DNA of 18,971 nt, taken from NCBI GenBank assembly GCA_044507525.1, contig JBIQJM010000061.1, positions 1 to 18,971 of the forward strand, in the 5' to 3' direction. The position numbers and the translations under genes are program-made. The number at the start of each line of letters is the position of its first letter. Positions within the stretch are counted from its first letter, which is position 1. The notes below the pieces were generated by a model that made no database searches, was not told where the DNA came from, and worked only from the letters and a program-made list of their open reading frames with translations. This DNA comes from Zeimonas sp044507525 (lineage in GTDB: Bacteria > Pseudomonadota > Gammaproteobacteria > Burkholderiales > Burkholderiaceae_E). Shown in pieces: positions 1 to 7,205 of the stretch.

Positions 1-1353
1 CTCCCGCGCCTCCGACGCCAGCCGCAGCACCCGCCAGGCCGCGAAGGTCGCCAGTGCCGCTGCGCCCACGCACAGCAGGATCGCCGCGTCGTAGTCGCCG
101 TAGCGATCGAAGAGCGCGCCGGCGAGCACCGGGCCGAGCAATGCGCCGAAGCCCGCCCCCGAATACAGCAGCCCGATCGTGCTCGACACCGCCCGCAGGC
201 CGAAGAGGTCGGAGCAGATCGGCGGCAGCAGCGAGACGATCCCCCCGTACGACAGCCCGAACACGATCGCGAACAGCGCCCAGTTGGCATAGGGGCCGCC
301 GATCCACCAGAGCACGTACGACGCGCCGAGCGCGAACTGCGCGATGGTGTGCGTCTTCAGCCGGCCGAGCCGATCGGCGAGCGCGCCGATCGCGAAGCGC
401 CCGACGAGGCTGCCGATGCCGATCAGGCCGACGAGTGCGACCGCCTGTGCGTCGCCGATGCCGACGTCGCGTGCAGCCGCCGACAGGTGCGCGAACGGGA
501 TGAACATCGGCACGCCGGCGAAGAGCGCCGCGGCGTACAGCCAGTGGAAGCGCCGCGTGCGGATCGTTTCGCCCAGGCGCAGCCCCGGGGCAGGGGCCGC
601 TTGCGCGCCGCGCGCCGCGACCGCACCCGACGCACCCGACGCACCCGACGCACCCGACGCGCCCGCACCGGTTGCGCCGCTGCCGGCCGTCGCCCTCGCC
701 GGAGGAGCGACCGCGCCGCCGGCCTCGCCGTCGGGCGACTGTCCGCGCGCCGCCGGATCGCGATCGAGCAGCCAGGCCGAGAGCAGTCCGACGACCAGCG
801 AGAACAACGCAAGTCCGCGCATCGCGCCGCGCCAGTCGAAGGCCTCGATCAGCCAGGCGGCGAGCAGCGGCACGACGAGCGTTCCGGCGCCGATCCCCGA
901 GCTCGCGATTCCCGAGGCGAGTCCGCGCCGTCGCACGAACCACGGCTGCACCGCGCCCATCGAGGGGGTGTAGGCCATCGCGACGCCGAGGCCGACGCCC
1001 AGGCCGTACGCGAGGTAGATCGTGTACAGGTCGGTCGCGAAGCTCGACAGCAGGAGTCCCGTCGACAGCAGCAGGATGCCGACGACGCCGGTCGCACGCG
1101 GTCCGTGGCGGTCGGCGAGCGCGCCGCCGACGACGCCGAGCGAGAAGTACAGCAGCGACGCCAGCCCGAACATCCAGGAGACGTCGGCGCGCTTCGCGTC
1201 GAATTCGTTCGCCAGCGGCTCGAAGAACGCGGCGAACGAATACGCGACGCCGAAGATCACCGTCATCACCGCGAACGCGGCCCAGACGACGATCCATCCG
1301 TAGAACGGGGGCGACGATCGCGCCGGTGCCGCTCGCCCGCGCATCGGGGTCAC
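1..1353 (-). CDS. MFS transporter (monocarboxylate / oxalate-formate antiporter type), C-terminus cut by window edge
   Basis: A secondary transporter of the major facilitator superfamily in the inner membrane, probably moving an organic or aromatic acid. The N-terminus reads FYGWIVVWAAF, as is common in monocarboxylate/oxalate-formate type MFS proteins. TM2 is followed by the MFS loop motif GGALADRHGPRATG, and its second-half counterpart is GRFAIGALADRLGRLKT. About twelve hydrophobic segments are visible, split by a long central loop with a Gly-Ala-Ser repeat. Roughly 450 codons are present, so only the last residues are missing. Two starts are possible: GTG at 1353, which overlaps the MarR stop as GTGA, or ATG at 1344. 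I favour GTG because of the coupling. It is the last visible gene of the operon that begins at 9107, so it may provide a second uptake or an efflux route for the same substrate family. The substrate is inferred only from context. Confidence 0.85.
   Translation of the reverse strand, partial: MTPMRGRAAPARSSPPFYGWIVVWAAFAVMTVIFGVAYSFAAFFEPLANEFDAKRADVSWMFGLASLLYFSLGVVGGALADRHGPRATGVVGILLLSTGLLLSSFATDLYTIYLAYGLGVGLGVAMAYTPSMGAVQPWFVRRRGLASGIASSGIGAGTLVVPLLAAWLIEAFDWRGAMRGLALFSLVVGLLSAWLLDRDPAARGQSPDGEAGGAVAPPARATAGSGATGAGASGASGASGASGAVAARGAQAAPAPGLRLGETIRTRRFHWLYAAALFAGVPMFIPFAHLSAAARDVGIGDAQAVALVGLIGIGSLVGRFAIGALADRLGRLKTHTIAQFALGASYVLWWIGGPYANWALFAIVFGLSYGGIVSLLPPICSDLFGLRAVSSTIGLLYSGAGFGALLGPVLAGALFDRYGDYDAAILLCVGAAALATFAAWRVLRLASEARE
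622..657. repeat. 9-bp tandem repeat inside the MFS gene
   Basis: Four perfect head-to-tail copies of CGCACCCGA, followed by a degenerate fifth (CGCGCCCGC) at 658-666. The unit is a multiple of three, so copy changes keep the frame. On the minus strand it encodes a run of Gly-Ala-Ser triplets in the cytoplasmic loop between the two six-helix halves of the transporter. This is seen directly. Slippage-prone length variation in a flexible linker is an inference. Confidence 0.9.
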
Positions 1354-1904
1354 GCGGAGGGCGGCGACGACCAGATCCGTTCGAGCAGCGCGATCAGCGT
1401 CTGGCGCTCGGCGTCGCTCAGCATCGACGTCGCCTCGAGCTCCGCGCGCATGAGCATGCGCTCGAGCCGCGAGGCGAGACGACTGCCGTCGGCGGTGGGA
1501 TGCAGGCCGAGCGAGCGGCCGTCGGCCGGGTCGGGGCGGCGTTCGATCAGCCCGCGCGCTTCGAGCGACGCGATGATCGCGACCAGGTTCGGCGGGCGCA
1601 CGCCGAGCGCCTTCGAGACCTGCCGGCTGTTCAACCCCGGCTCGTGATGCAGCAGCGACAGTACCGAGAACGACGTGGGACGCAGTTCGTGCGCGGCCAT
1701 GTGCTTCATCGAATGCTCGACGACGGCCAGGTAGGCGCGACGGCAGTTGTAGCCGACCAGCGCGCCCAGCGCGCGCTGTCCGCGCGGCAGGAACCGGGCG
1801 GACGGTGCGCGCGACTCGTTCGTGCCCGGGCGTGCGCGCGCCGCCGAAGCGCCCGCGCACTCGTCGGCGTCGTCGTCGAACCGTTGCGCCGCGTCGGAAG
1901 TCAT
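1350..1904 (-). CDS. MarR family transcriptional regulator
   Basis: A winged helix-turn-helix regulator of 184 residues. After a disordered, charged N-terminal stretch (about residues 1-40) comes a MarR fold. The recognition region is around residues 75-120 (LRPTSFSVLSLLHHEPG, then SRQVSKALGVRPPNLVAIIASLEARGLIERR), and the wing has DPADGRS at 125-131, matching the DxRxxx wing of MarR proteins. ATG at 1904 overlaps the thioesterase stop as ATGA, which fixes this start over upstream in-frame ATGs. MarR proteins such as CouR, FerR and HcaR are known to repress hydroxycinnamate genes and release DNA on binding the CoA ester. With a feruloyl-CoA-synthetase-like gene in the same operon, the same role is likely here but is inferred. 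It is unusual in sitting near the operon end, which would give autoregulation if it represses the promoter near 9190. Confidence 0.9.
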   Translation of the reverse strand: MTSDAAQRFDDDADECAGASAARARPGTNESRAPSARFLPRGQRALGALVGYNCRRAYLAVVEHSMKHMAAHELRPTSFSVLSLLHHEPGLNSRQVSKALGVRPPNLVAIIASLEARGLIERRPDPADGRSLGLHPTADGSRLASRLERMLMRAELEATSMLSDAERQTLIALLERIWSSPPSA

Positions 1905-2320
1905 CGGCAACGCGCGAGGACGTCCTCGGGAATCGGGATCGCCCGGATGCGCGAGCGGTCGTTCGGGTCGCGGACGCAGAACGCGCGCGTCTCGCGGCTT
2001 TCGCACAGCAGCTCGTCGCCGCGGGTGATGCGGTGCGTCTGGACGAAGGTCTTCGGCAGCCACTCCACGACTTCGGTACGGATCTGCAGCGTCTCGCCGT
2101 AGGTGGAGCTCCTCAGGAAGCGCGTGTGGTGCTCGAGCATCGGCGTGCCGATCACGCCGTTGATGCGCTCGAGCACGTGCCAGGGCGGCACGCCGAAGCT
2201 CATGAAGAAGTGCAGCGAAGCGGCGTCCATCCAGCGGTGGTAGCGCGGAAAGAAGACGATCCCGGCCGGGTCGCAGTCGCCGAAGCGCACTTCGACGGTC
2301 ATGGTGGTGAACTTGCTCAT
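1901..2320 (-). CDS. 4-hydroxybenzoyl-CoA thioesterase family acyl-CoA thioesterase
   Basis: A hotdog-fold thioesterase of 139 residues, the usual size, cytoplasmic. It hydrolyses an acyl- or aroyl-CoA to the free acid and CoA. The active-site motif FGDCDPAGIVFFPRYHRWMDAAS has its catalytic aspartate at residue 17. From memory, the Pseudomonas CBS3 4-hydroxybenzoyl-CoA thioesterase uses Asp17 in nearly the same motif, and the similarity continues through PPW, GTPML and the KTFVQTHRI stretch. This supports aroyl-CoA as substrate, although short acyl-CoA hydrolases share the fold. The gene lies 34 bases after livF and overlaps the marR start by 4 nt (ATGA), so it is translated as part of the operon. 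No strong Shine-Dalgarno sequence precedes ATG 2320. Confidence 0.88.
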   Translation of the reverse strand: MSKFTTMTVEVRFGDCDPAGIVFFPRYHRWMDAASLHFFMSFGVPPWHVLERINGVIGTPMLEHHTRFLRSSTYGETLQIRTEVVEWLPKTFVQTHRITRGDELLCESRETRAFCVRDPNDRSRIRAIPIPEDVLARCR

Positions 2321-2354
2321 TCGATGGCAGGCACTGCGGACGACGAAGGCGCCA

Positions 2355-3089
2355 TCATAGAGGCTCGGCCGTTGCCCGCGTCCCGAGATACGTTTCGGCG
2401 ACGCGCGGGTCCCGCGCGAGCTCGCTTGCCGGGCCCTGCAGCACGACGTCGCCGGTCTCGAGCACGTATCCGTAGTCGGCGACCTCGAGCGCGGCGCGCG
2501 CGTTCTGCTCGACGAGCAGGATGGTGACGCCGGTTTCGCGCAGGCCTGCGATGATCGCGAAGATGTCGCGGACGATCAGCGGCGCGAGTCCGAGGCTCGG
2601 TTCGTCGAGCATCATCAGCTTCGGCTCGCTCATCAGCGCGCGCCCGATCGCCAGCATCTGCCGTTCGCCGCCCGAGAGCGTGCCGGCGCGCTGCAGTCGC
2701 CGCTCGGCCAGGCGCGGGAACAGCGTGAACACGCGTTCGAGCGTCCCGCCCGGCGACTTGCGGGCGCGGAAACGGTAGCCGCCGAGCACGAGGTTGTCCT
2801 CGACCGACATGCTGCCGAACAGCGCGCGCGTCTCCGGCACGAGCACCATGCCCAGCTCGACGCGCGCCTCGAGCGCGAGCTCTTCGATCGCGCGCCCGTC
2901 GTAGCGGATCCGGCCTCGCGACGGAAGCACGCCCATGATCGCGTTCAGCAGCGTCGACTTGCCCGCGCCGTTCGGCCCGATGACGGTGACCACGCTGCCG
3001 GCGTCGGCGCGCAGCGCGATCCCGTCGAGCACCTGCGCCTTGCCGTATCCGGCGCGCAGGCCGTCCACCTCGAGCAGTGCCTCGGCCAT
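2355..3089 (-). CDS. livF: Liv-type ABC transporter ATP-binding protein LivF
   Basis: One of the two ATPase subunits of a branched-chain-amino-acid-type (HAAT) importer, on the cytoplasmic face. It has 244 residues, normal for LivF. Motifs in order are Walker A GPNGAGKST (38-46), Q-loop region VPETRALF, signature LSGGERQ (138-144), Walker B LMMLDEP with Glu163, and H-loop-region LLVEQNARAAL, where the usual His is replaced by Gln as is typical of LivF. It starts 4 nt after the stop of the fused LivM-LivG gene, so the two ATPase domains are made in sequence. The subfamily call is secure. The transported substrate is not amino-acid-specific by sequence and is better judged from the operon, which suggests an aromatic acid. 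Confidence 0.93.
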   Translation of the reverse strand: MAEALLEVDGLRAGYGKAQVLDGIALRADAGSVVTVIGPNGAGKSTLLNAIMGVLPSRGRIRYDGRAIEELALEARVELGMVLVPETRALFGSMSVEDNLVLGGYRFRARKSPGGTLERVFTLFPRLAERRLQRAGTLSGGERQMLAIGRALMSEPKLMMLDEPSLGLAPLIVRDIFAIIAGLRETGVTILLVEQNARAALEVADYGYVLETGDVVLQGPASELARDPRVAETYLGTRATAEPL

Positions 3090-3093
3090 CGGT

Positions 3094-4902
3094 TCAGTGC
3101 TCCGTGCCGAGATAGGCCGCGCGTACCGCGGGGCTCGCGCGCACTTCGGCGGGCGTTCCTTCCATCAGCTTGGTGCCGAACTCGACGACGACGATGCGGT
3201 CGGTCAGGTTCATTACGAAGTCCATGTCGTGTTCGACGAGCAGCAGCGTCACGCCCTCGGCCTTCAGTTGCCGCAGCACCTTCGCCAGCGCCTGTTTCTC
3301 GTTGGCGCGCAGGCCGGCGGCGGGCTCGTCGAGCAGCAGCAGCGACGGGTCGCTGCACAGTGCACGCGCGATCTCGAGCAGCCGCTGCGGGCCGAGCGCC
3401 AGCGAGCCGGCCGGCTCGTGCAGGTGAGCCTGCAGGCCGATGCGCTCGAGCTGGCGTTCGGCTTCGCGAAACAGCCGCCGCTCCTCGGACCGGTCGGCGC
3501 GCAGCATCGCCCGCAAGGCACCGGCTTCGGTGCGCAGGTGGCCGCCCAGCGCGACGTTCTCCAGCACCGTCATGCCGGGAACGAGCTTGACGTGCTGGAA
3601 GGTGCGCGACAGGCCGCGTTGCGCGATGGCCCGCGACGGCAGCGCGGTGATGTCGTCCCCCGCGAAGCGGATCGTTCCGGCCGTCTTCGCGAGCACGCCG
3701 GTGACGAGGTTGAAGAGCGTCGACTTGCCGGCGCCGTTCGGGCCGATCAACCCGACGATCTCGCCCGCGCGCACGACGAAGCTGACGTCGTTGACCGCGG
3801 TCAGGCCGCCGAAGGTCTTGCGCGCGTTCTCCACCTCGAGCAGCGGCTGGCCGGCCGCGGGCTTCGGGCGCTCGGGCAGCGCGCCCGCGTCGGCCCAGTC
3901 GCGTGCACGCGGACGCGCCGGGAAGCGCGAGGCGATCCGCGGCCACAGGCCCTGCGGCGCGTACTTGAGCACGAGCACGAGCACGAGGCCGAAGACGATG
4001 ATCTCGAAGTTGCCGCTGGTGCCGATCAGCCTGGGCAGCAGCACCTGGAGCTGGTCCTCGAGCAGCTTGACGACCGCCGCGCCGGTGAACGCGCCCCAGA
4101 TCGAGCCGACGCCGCCGATGATGGCCATGACCAGGTATTCGATGCCGAACTTGATGCCGAAGGGCGAGGGGTTCACCGTGCGCTGGAAGTGCGCGAACAG
4201 CCAGCCCGAGAGCGCCGCCAGCAGCGCCGCGAGCACGAAGACGAGCACCTTGTGGCGGAACGTGGCGATGCCCATCGCCTCGGGCATCGTCCTGCCGCCG
4301 TGCAGCGAACGGATCGCACGCCCGGTGCGCGAGTCGAGCAGGTTGTGCATCGCCCACGCGGCGCCCAGGCCGAGGATCCAGATCAGGTAATAGAGCCTGC
4401 GCCCTTCGGTGAAGTCGATCGCGCCGAGCCGGATCGGCGGCACGCCGAGGATGCCGTCGTACTTGCCGAGCGCATCGAGATTGCCCATCGTGTAGAACAG
4501 CGCGAGGCACCAGGCGATCGTCGCCAGCGGCAGGTAGTGGCCGCTCATGCGCAGCGTGATCCAGCCGAGCACGAGCGCCGCCACGAGCGTGACCGCCAGG
4601 CCGACGAAGACGTTGATCCACGGCGACCAGCCGAGCGCCGTCGACAGGTACGCGGTGGCGTAGGCGCCGATGCCGACGAAGGCCGACTGGCCGAAGGAAG
4701 TGAGCCCGACCACGCCGGTGAGCAGCACGAGCCCCATCACGACGAGCGCGTAGAGCCCGATGTAGTTCATCTGGGTGATCCAGAAATCGGGCACGGGCAG
4801 CAGCGGCAGCGCGAAGACGAGGACGGCGAAGACCGCGACTCCGATCCGGTGCCAGGCGATCGGCGCGGAGGCGGCGAGCGGTTGCGCGGTCGATTCGCTC
4901 AT
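3094..4902 (-). CDS. Fused Liv-type permease/ATPase (LivM-LivG)
   Basis: A single 602-residue protein joining an inner-membrane permease to its ATPase. Residues 1-325 are LivM-like, with multiple membrane helices and the typical LTGVVGLTSFGQSAFVGIGAY (61-81) and MAIIGGVGSIWGAFTG (259-274) segments. Residues 326-352 are a Pro/Arg/Ala-rich linker. Residues 353-602 are LivG-like, with Walker A GPNGAGKST (387-395), Walker B LLLLDEP (521-527) and H-loop LLLVEHDMDFVM. The signature motif reads LALGPQR (501-507) rather than the usual LSGGQ/LSYGQ, so the canonical Ser is absent. ATG 4902 is chosen because AGGAGG sits just upstream, inside the end of livH, and because residues encoded further upstream do not look like protein. 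It starts 4 nt after livH. Such fusions are known in Burkholderiales. Confidence 0.93.
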   Translation of the reverse strand: MSESTAQPLAASAPIAWHRIGVAVFAVLVFALPLLPVPDFWITQMNYIGLYALVVMGLVLLTGVVGLTSFGQSAFVGIGAYATAYLSTALGWSPWINVFVGLAVTLVAALVLGWITLRMSGHYLPLATIAWCLALFYTMGNLDALGKYDGILGVPPIRLGAIDFTEGRRLYYLIWILGLGAAWAMHNLLDSRTGRAIRSLHGGRTMPEAMGIATFRHKVLVFVLAALLAALSGWLFAHFQRTVNPSPFGIKFGIEYLVMAIIGGVGSIWGAFTGAAVVKLLEDQLQVLLPRLIGTSGNFEIIVFGLVLVLVLKYAPQGLWPRIASRFPARPRARDWADAGALPERPKPAAGQPLLEVENARKTFGGLTAVNDVSFVVRAGEIVGLIGPNGAGKSTLFNLVTGVLAKTAGTIRFAGDDITALPSRAIAQRGLSRTFQHVKLVPGMTVLENVALGGHLRTEAGALRAMLRADRSEERRLFREAERQLERIGLQAHLHEPAGSLALGPQRLLEIARALCSDPSLLLLDEPAAGLRANEKQALAKVLRQLKAEGVTLLLVEHDMDFVMNLTDRIVVVEFGTKLMEGTPAEVRASPAVRAAYLGTEH

Positions 4903-4906
4903 CGGT

Positions 4907-5944
4907 TCACTCCTCCTCGCGGTCGGGGTCGCGCAGCGAGCGCCACAGCAGCACCGGCAGGATGAACGTGAAGACGATCGCTTCCTTGAACGCGCTCGCC
5001 TGGAACGAGCTGAAGGCCTCGAGGATGCCGACCAGTCCGGCACCGAGCATCGCCAGCGGGTAGCTCGCCAGCCCGGCGAACACCGCGGCGACGAAGCCCT
5101 TGAGTCCGATCAGGAAGCCGCTGTCGTAGAAGATCGTGGTCGTGGGGCCGATCAGCAGCCCCGACAGCGCGCCGATGAAGGACGCCATCGTGAAGGAGAC
5201 GCGTCCGGCGGCTTCGGAGGACACGCCGACCAGGCGGGCGCCGAGCGGGTTCACCGCGGTGGCGCGCAGTGCCTTGCCGCGCAGCGTGCGCTCGAAGAAG
5301 AGCGCGAGCATCACGATGAGCGCCGCGGTGGCCGCGAAGATGATCACCGCCTGTCCCGACAGCGACAGCGCTCCGAGCGAGAAGCGCGCATCCCAGAACG
5401 CCGGGATGCGGAAGCCTTCGGCGCCGAAGAAGAACAGGCCCAGCCCGGTGAGCGCGAAATGCACGCCGACCGAGACGATCAGCAGCACGAGCACGCTCGC
5501 GTCGGCGAGCGAGCGGTACGCGAGCCGGTAGATCAGCGCACCGAAAGGCGTGACCAGCGCGAGCGTGAGCAGCGCCTGCACCAGGAGCGGCGGTTTCTGC
5601 GGGGCGAGCCAGACGGCGAGCGCGGACGCCAGCACCGGAAAGGCGAGCGTGGCCGCCGCGTGCCGCACGACGCGCGCGGCCGGCCGGCGCGCGCGCAGGT
5701 CGGCGACGAGGTCGAGCAGGGCGGCCAGCGCCGCCATCGCGAGCAGGAACCAGACGGTGCCCGGTACCTGGCCGAGCTGGAACATGCCGACGGTGAGCGC
5801 GGCGAAGGCGACGTATTCGCCCTGCGGGATGTAGATGACCCGCGTGACCGCGAACAACAGCACGATCGCCAGCGCGAGCAGCGCGTAGATCGCGCCGTTC
5901 GTCAAGCCGTCGAGCAGCAGGATGCCGGCGATCGTGAGGTCCAT
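4907..5944 (-). CDS. livH: Liv-type ABC transporter permease LivH with internal extension
   Basis: Inner-membrane permease of the importer. It begins with the LivH pattern DGLTNGAIYALLALAIVLLF and YIPQGEYVAF, and ends with GLKGFVAAVFAGLASYPLAMLGAGLVGILEAF, the usual coupling region. At 345 residues it is about 50 longer than a usual LivH of roughly 290-300 (the second LivH in this window has 296). The surplus is a block near residues 75-140 containing RARRPAARVV and two extra hydrophobic stretches, before the conserved YRLAYRSL. The gene lies 40 bases after the binding protein and 4 nt before the LivM-LivG fusion. No strong Shine-Dalgarno sequence is seen before ATG 5944, so coupling to the upstream gene is possible. 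Confidence 0.92.
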   Translation of the reverse strand: MDLTIAGILLLDGLTNGAIYALLALAIVLLFAVTRVIYIPQGEYVAFAALTVGMFQLGQVPGTVWFLLAMAALAALLDLVADLRARRPAARVVRHAAATLAFPVLASALAVWLAPQKPPLLVQALLTLALVTPFGALIYRLAYRSLADASVLVLLIVSVGVHFALTGLGLFFFGAEGFRIPAFWDARFSLGALSLSGQAVIIFAATAALIVMLALFFERTLRGKALRATAVNPLGARLVGVSSEAAGRVSFTMASFIGALSGLLIGPTTTIFYDSGFLIGLKGFVAAVFAGLASYPLAMLGAGLVGILEAFSSFQASAFKEAIVFTFILPVLLWRSLRDPDREEE

Positions 5945-5984
5945 GCGGGCGTGTCCGTCGCGTTGCCGCCGATTCGCCTTGCGC

Positions 5985-7118
5985 CTACTGCTCCAGCTTC
6001 CAGTCGCCGTCGACGACCTTCATGATGACGCCCGCGTCCGGGTGGAATCCCCAGTGGTTGTCGCGCGTGTAGTCGAGCTCGCCGTGCGACAGCGCCACGC
6101 TCGGGATCGACTCGAGCGCCTCCTTGAGCGCCGCGCGGAACTCGGGCGTCCCCGGCTGCCCTTGCTTCAGCGCCAGCGGTATCGCCCTCTCGAGCAGGAG
6201 CAAGCCGTCCCACGAGTGCGCGCCGAACTGGTTGCGCATTCCGGCGCCGTGGACCTTGTCGTAGGCGGCGACGAACTTCATGCCTTCCGCCTTGGCAGGA
6301 TGCGCGTCGGGCAACTGCTCGACGACGACGACCGGGCCCGTGACGACGTAGGTGCCCTCGACCGCCTTGCCGCCGACGCGCATCAGGTCGCGCGTGGCCG
6401 CGGCGTGCGTCTGGTAGAACTTGCCCTTGAAGCCGCGCTCGATCAGCCCGAGCTGCGGCATCGCGGCGCCGCTGCCCGAGGCGACGACGAGCATCGCGTC
6501 GGGGTTCGTCGCGACCAGCTTCAACGCCTGTCCGGTCACGCTGGTGTCGGTGCGCTGGAAGCGCTCGGCGCCGGTGAGCTTGATGCCGGCCTTCTCCAGG
6601 CGCGGCTTCAGCTCGTTCAGCCACGATTCGCCGTACGCGTCGGTGTAGCCGAGGAAGCCGACCGACTTCACGCCGTTCTTCTGCATGTGCGCGACGATCG
6701 CGTTGGCCATCACGCCGTTCGACTGCGGAAGCCGGAAGCTCCATGCGTCCTTGCCGGGCGCCAGCGGGTGGGGCGACAGCGACAGCTGCGGCGTCTTCGA
6801 TTCGTTGGCGACCTCGGCGATCGCCACCGCCACCGGCGTCGCGCCCGAGCCGATGAGCACGTCGGCCTTCTCCTCGGTGACGAGCCGGCGCGCCGCCTGC
6901 ACGCCCTTCGTCGGATCGGTCGCATCGTCCAGGATGATGACGTTGAGCTTCTGGCCGGCGATCTCCGACGGCCACAGCTTGATGCCGTTCTGCATCGGGA
7001 TGCCCAGGCCGGAAGCCGGGCCGGTGAGCGGCACGACGACGCCGACGGTGATGTCGGCGAGCGCCATCGTCGATGCGCCGAGCGCGAGCGCGGCGATCAG
7101 GGCTTTGGTGCGGGTCAT
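5985..7118 (-). CDS. Periplasmic Liv-type ABC substrate-binding protein (type I fold)
   Basis: The solute-binding subunit of the importer, 377 residues. A Sec signal peptide (MTRTK, a hydrophobic core, then AxA-like MALA before Asp22) directs it to the periplasm. The mature start ITVGVVVPLTGPASGLGIPMQNGIKL and the later DDATDPTKGVQAARRLV are typical of the Peripla_BP_6/LivJ family. The second lobe has VGFLGYTDAYGESWLNE. A clear GAGGAG ribosome binding site lies about 10 nt before ATG 7118. It follows the ligase gene by 87 bases on the same strand. Relatives of this family bind aromatic acids (for example CouP of Rhodopseudomonas palustris for p-coumarate) as well as amino acids. The ligase next door favours an aromatic ligand, which is an inference. 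Confidence 0.92.
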   Translation of the reverse strand: MTRTKALIAALALGASTMALADITVGVVVPLTGPASGLGIPMQNGIKLWPSEIAGQKLNVIILDDATDPTKGVQAARRLVTEEKADVLIGSGATPVAVAIAEVANESKTPQLSLSPHPLAPGKDAWSFRLPQSNGVMANAIVAHMQKNGVKSVGFLGYTDAYGESWLNELKPRLEKAGIKLTGAERFQRTDTSVTGQALKLVATNPDAMLVVASGSGAAMPQLGLIERGFKGKFYQTHAAATRDLMRVGGKAVEGTYVVTGPVVVVEQLPDAHPAKAEGMKFVAAYDKVHGAGMRNQFGAHSWDGLLLLERAIPLALKQGQPGTPEFRAALKEALESIPSVALSHGELDYTRDNHWGFHPDAGVIMKVVDGDWKLEQ

Positions 7119-7205
7119 CTGCGGGTCTCCTCGTGGTCGCAGCGGGTGAAAGCGGGTGGCGGCCGGGGGTGCCTTCCGATCGCGCCGAAGGACGAAGTCG
7201 CCGCC

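Noticed and set aside
349..1647. Plus-strand open frames opposite the MFS and MarR genes
   Set aside because: The minus strand reads as a continuous twelve-helix transporter to the window edge. The plus frames are repetitive Arg/Ala shadows.
2935..4965. Long plus-strand open frame antisense to livF and the LivM-LivG fusion
   Set aside because: Low-complexity charged translation; the minus-strand frames carry full ABC motifs, so this is a shadow.
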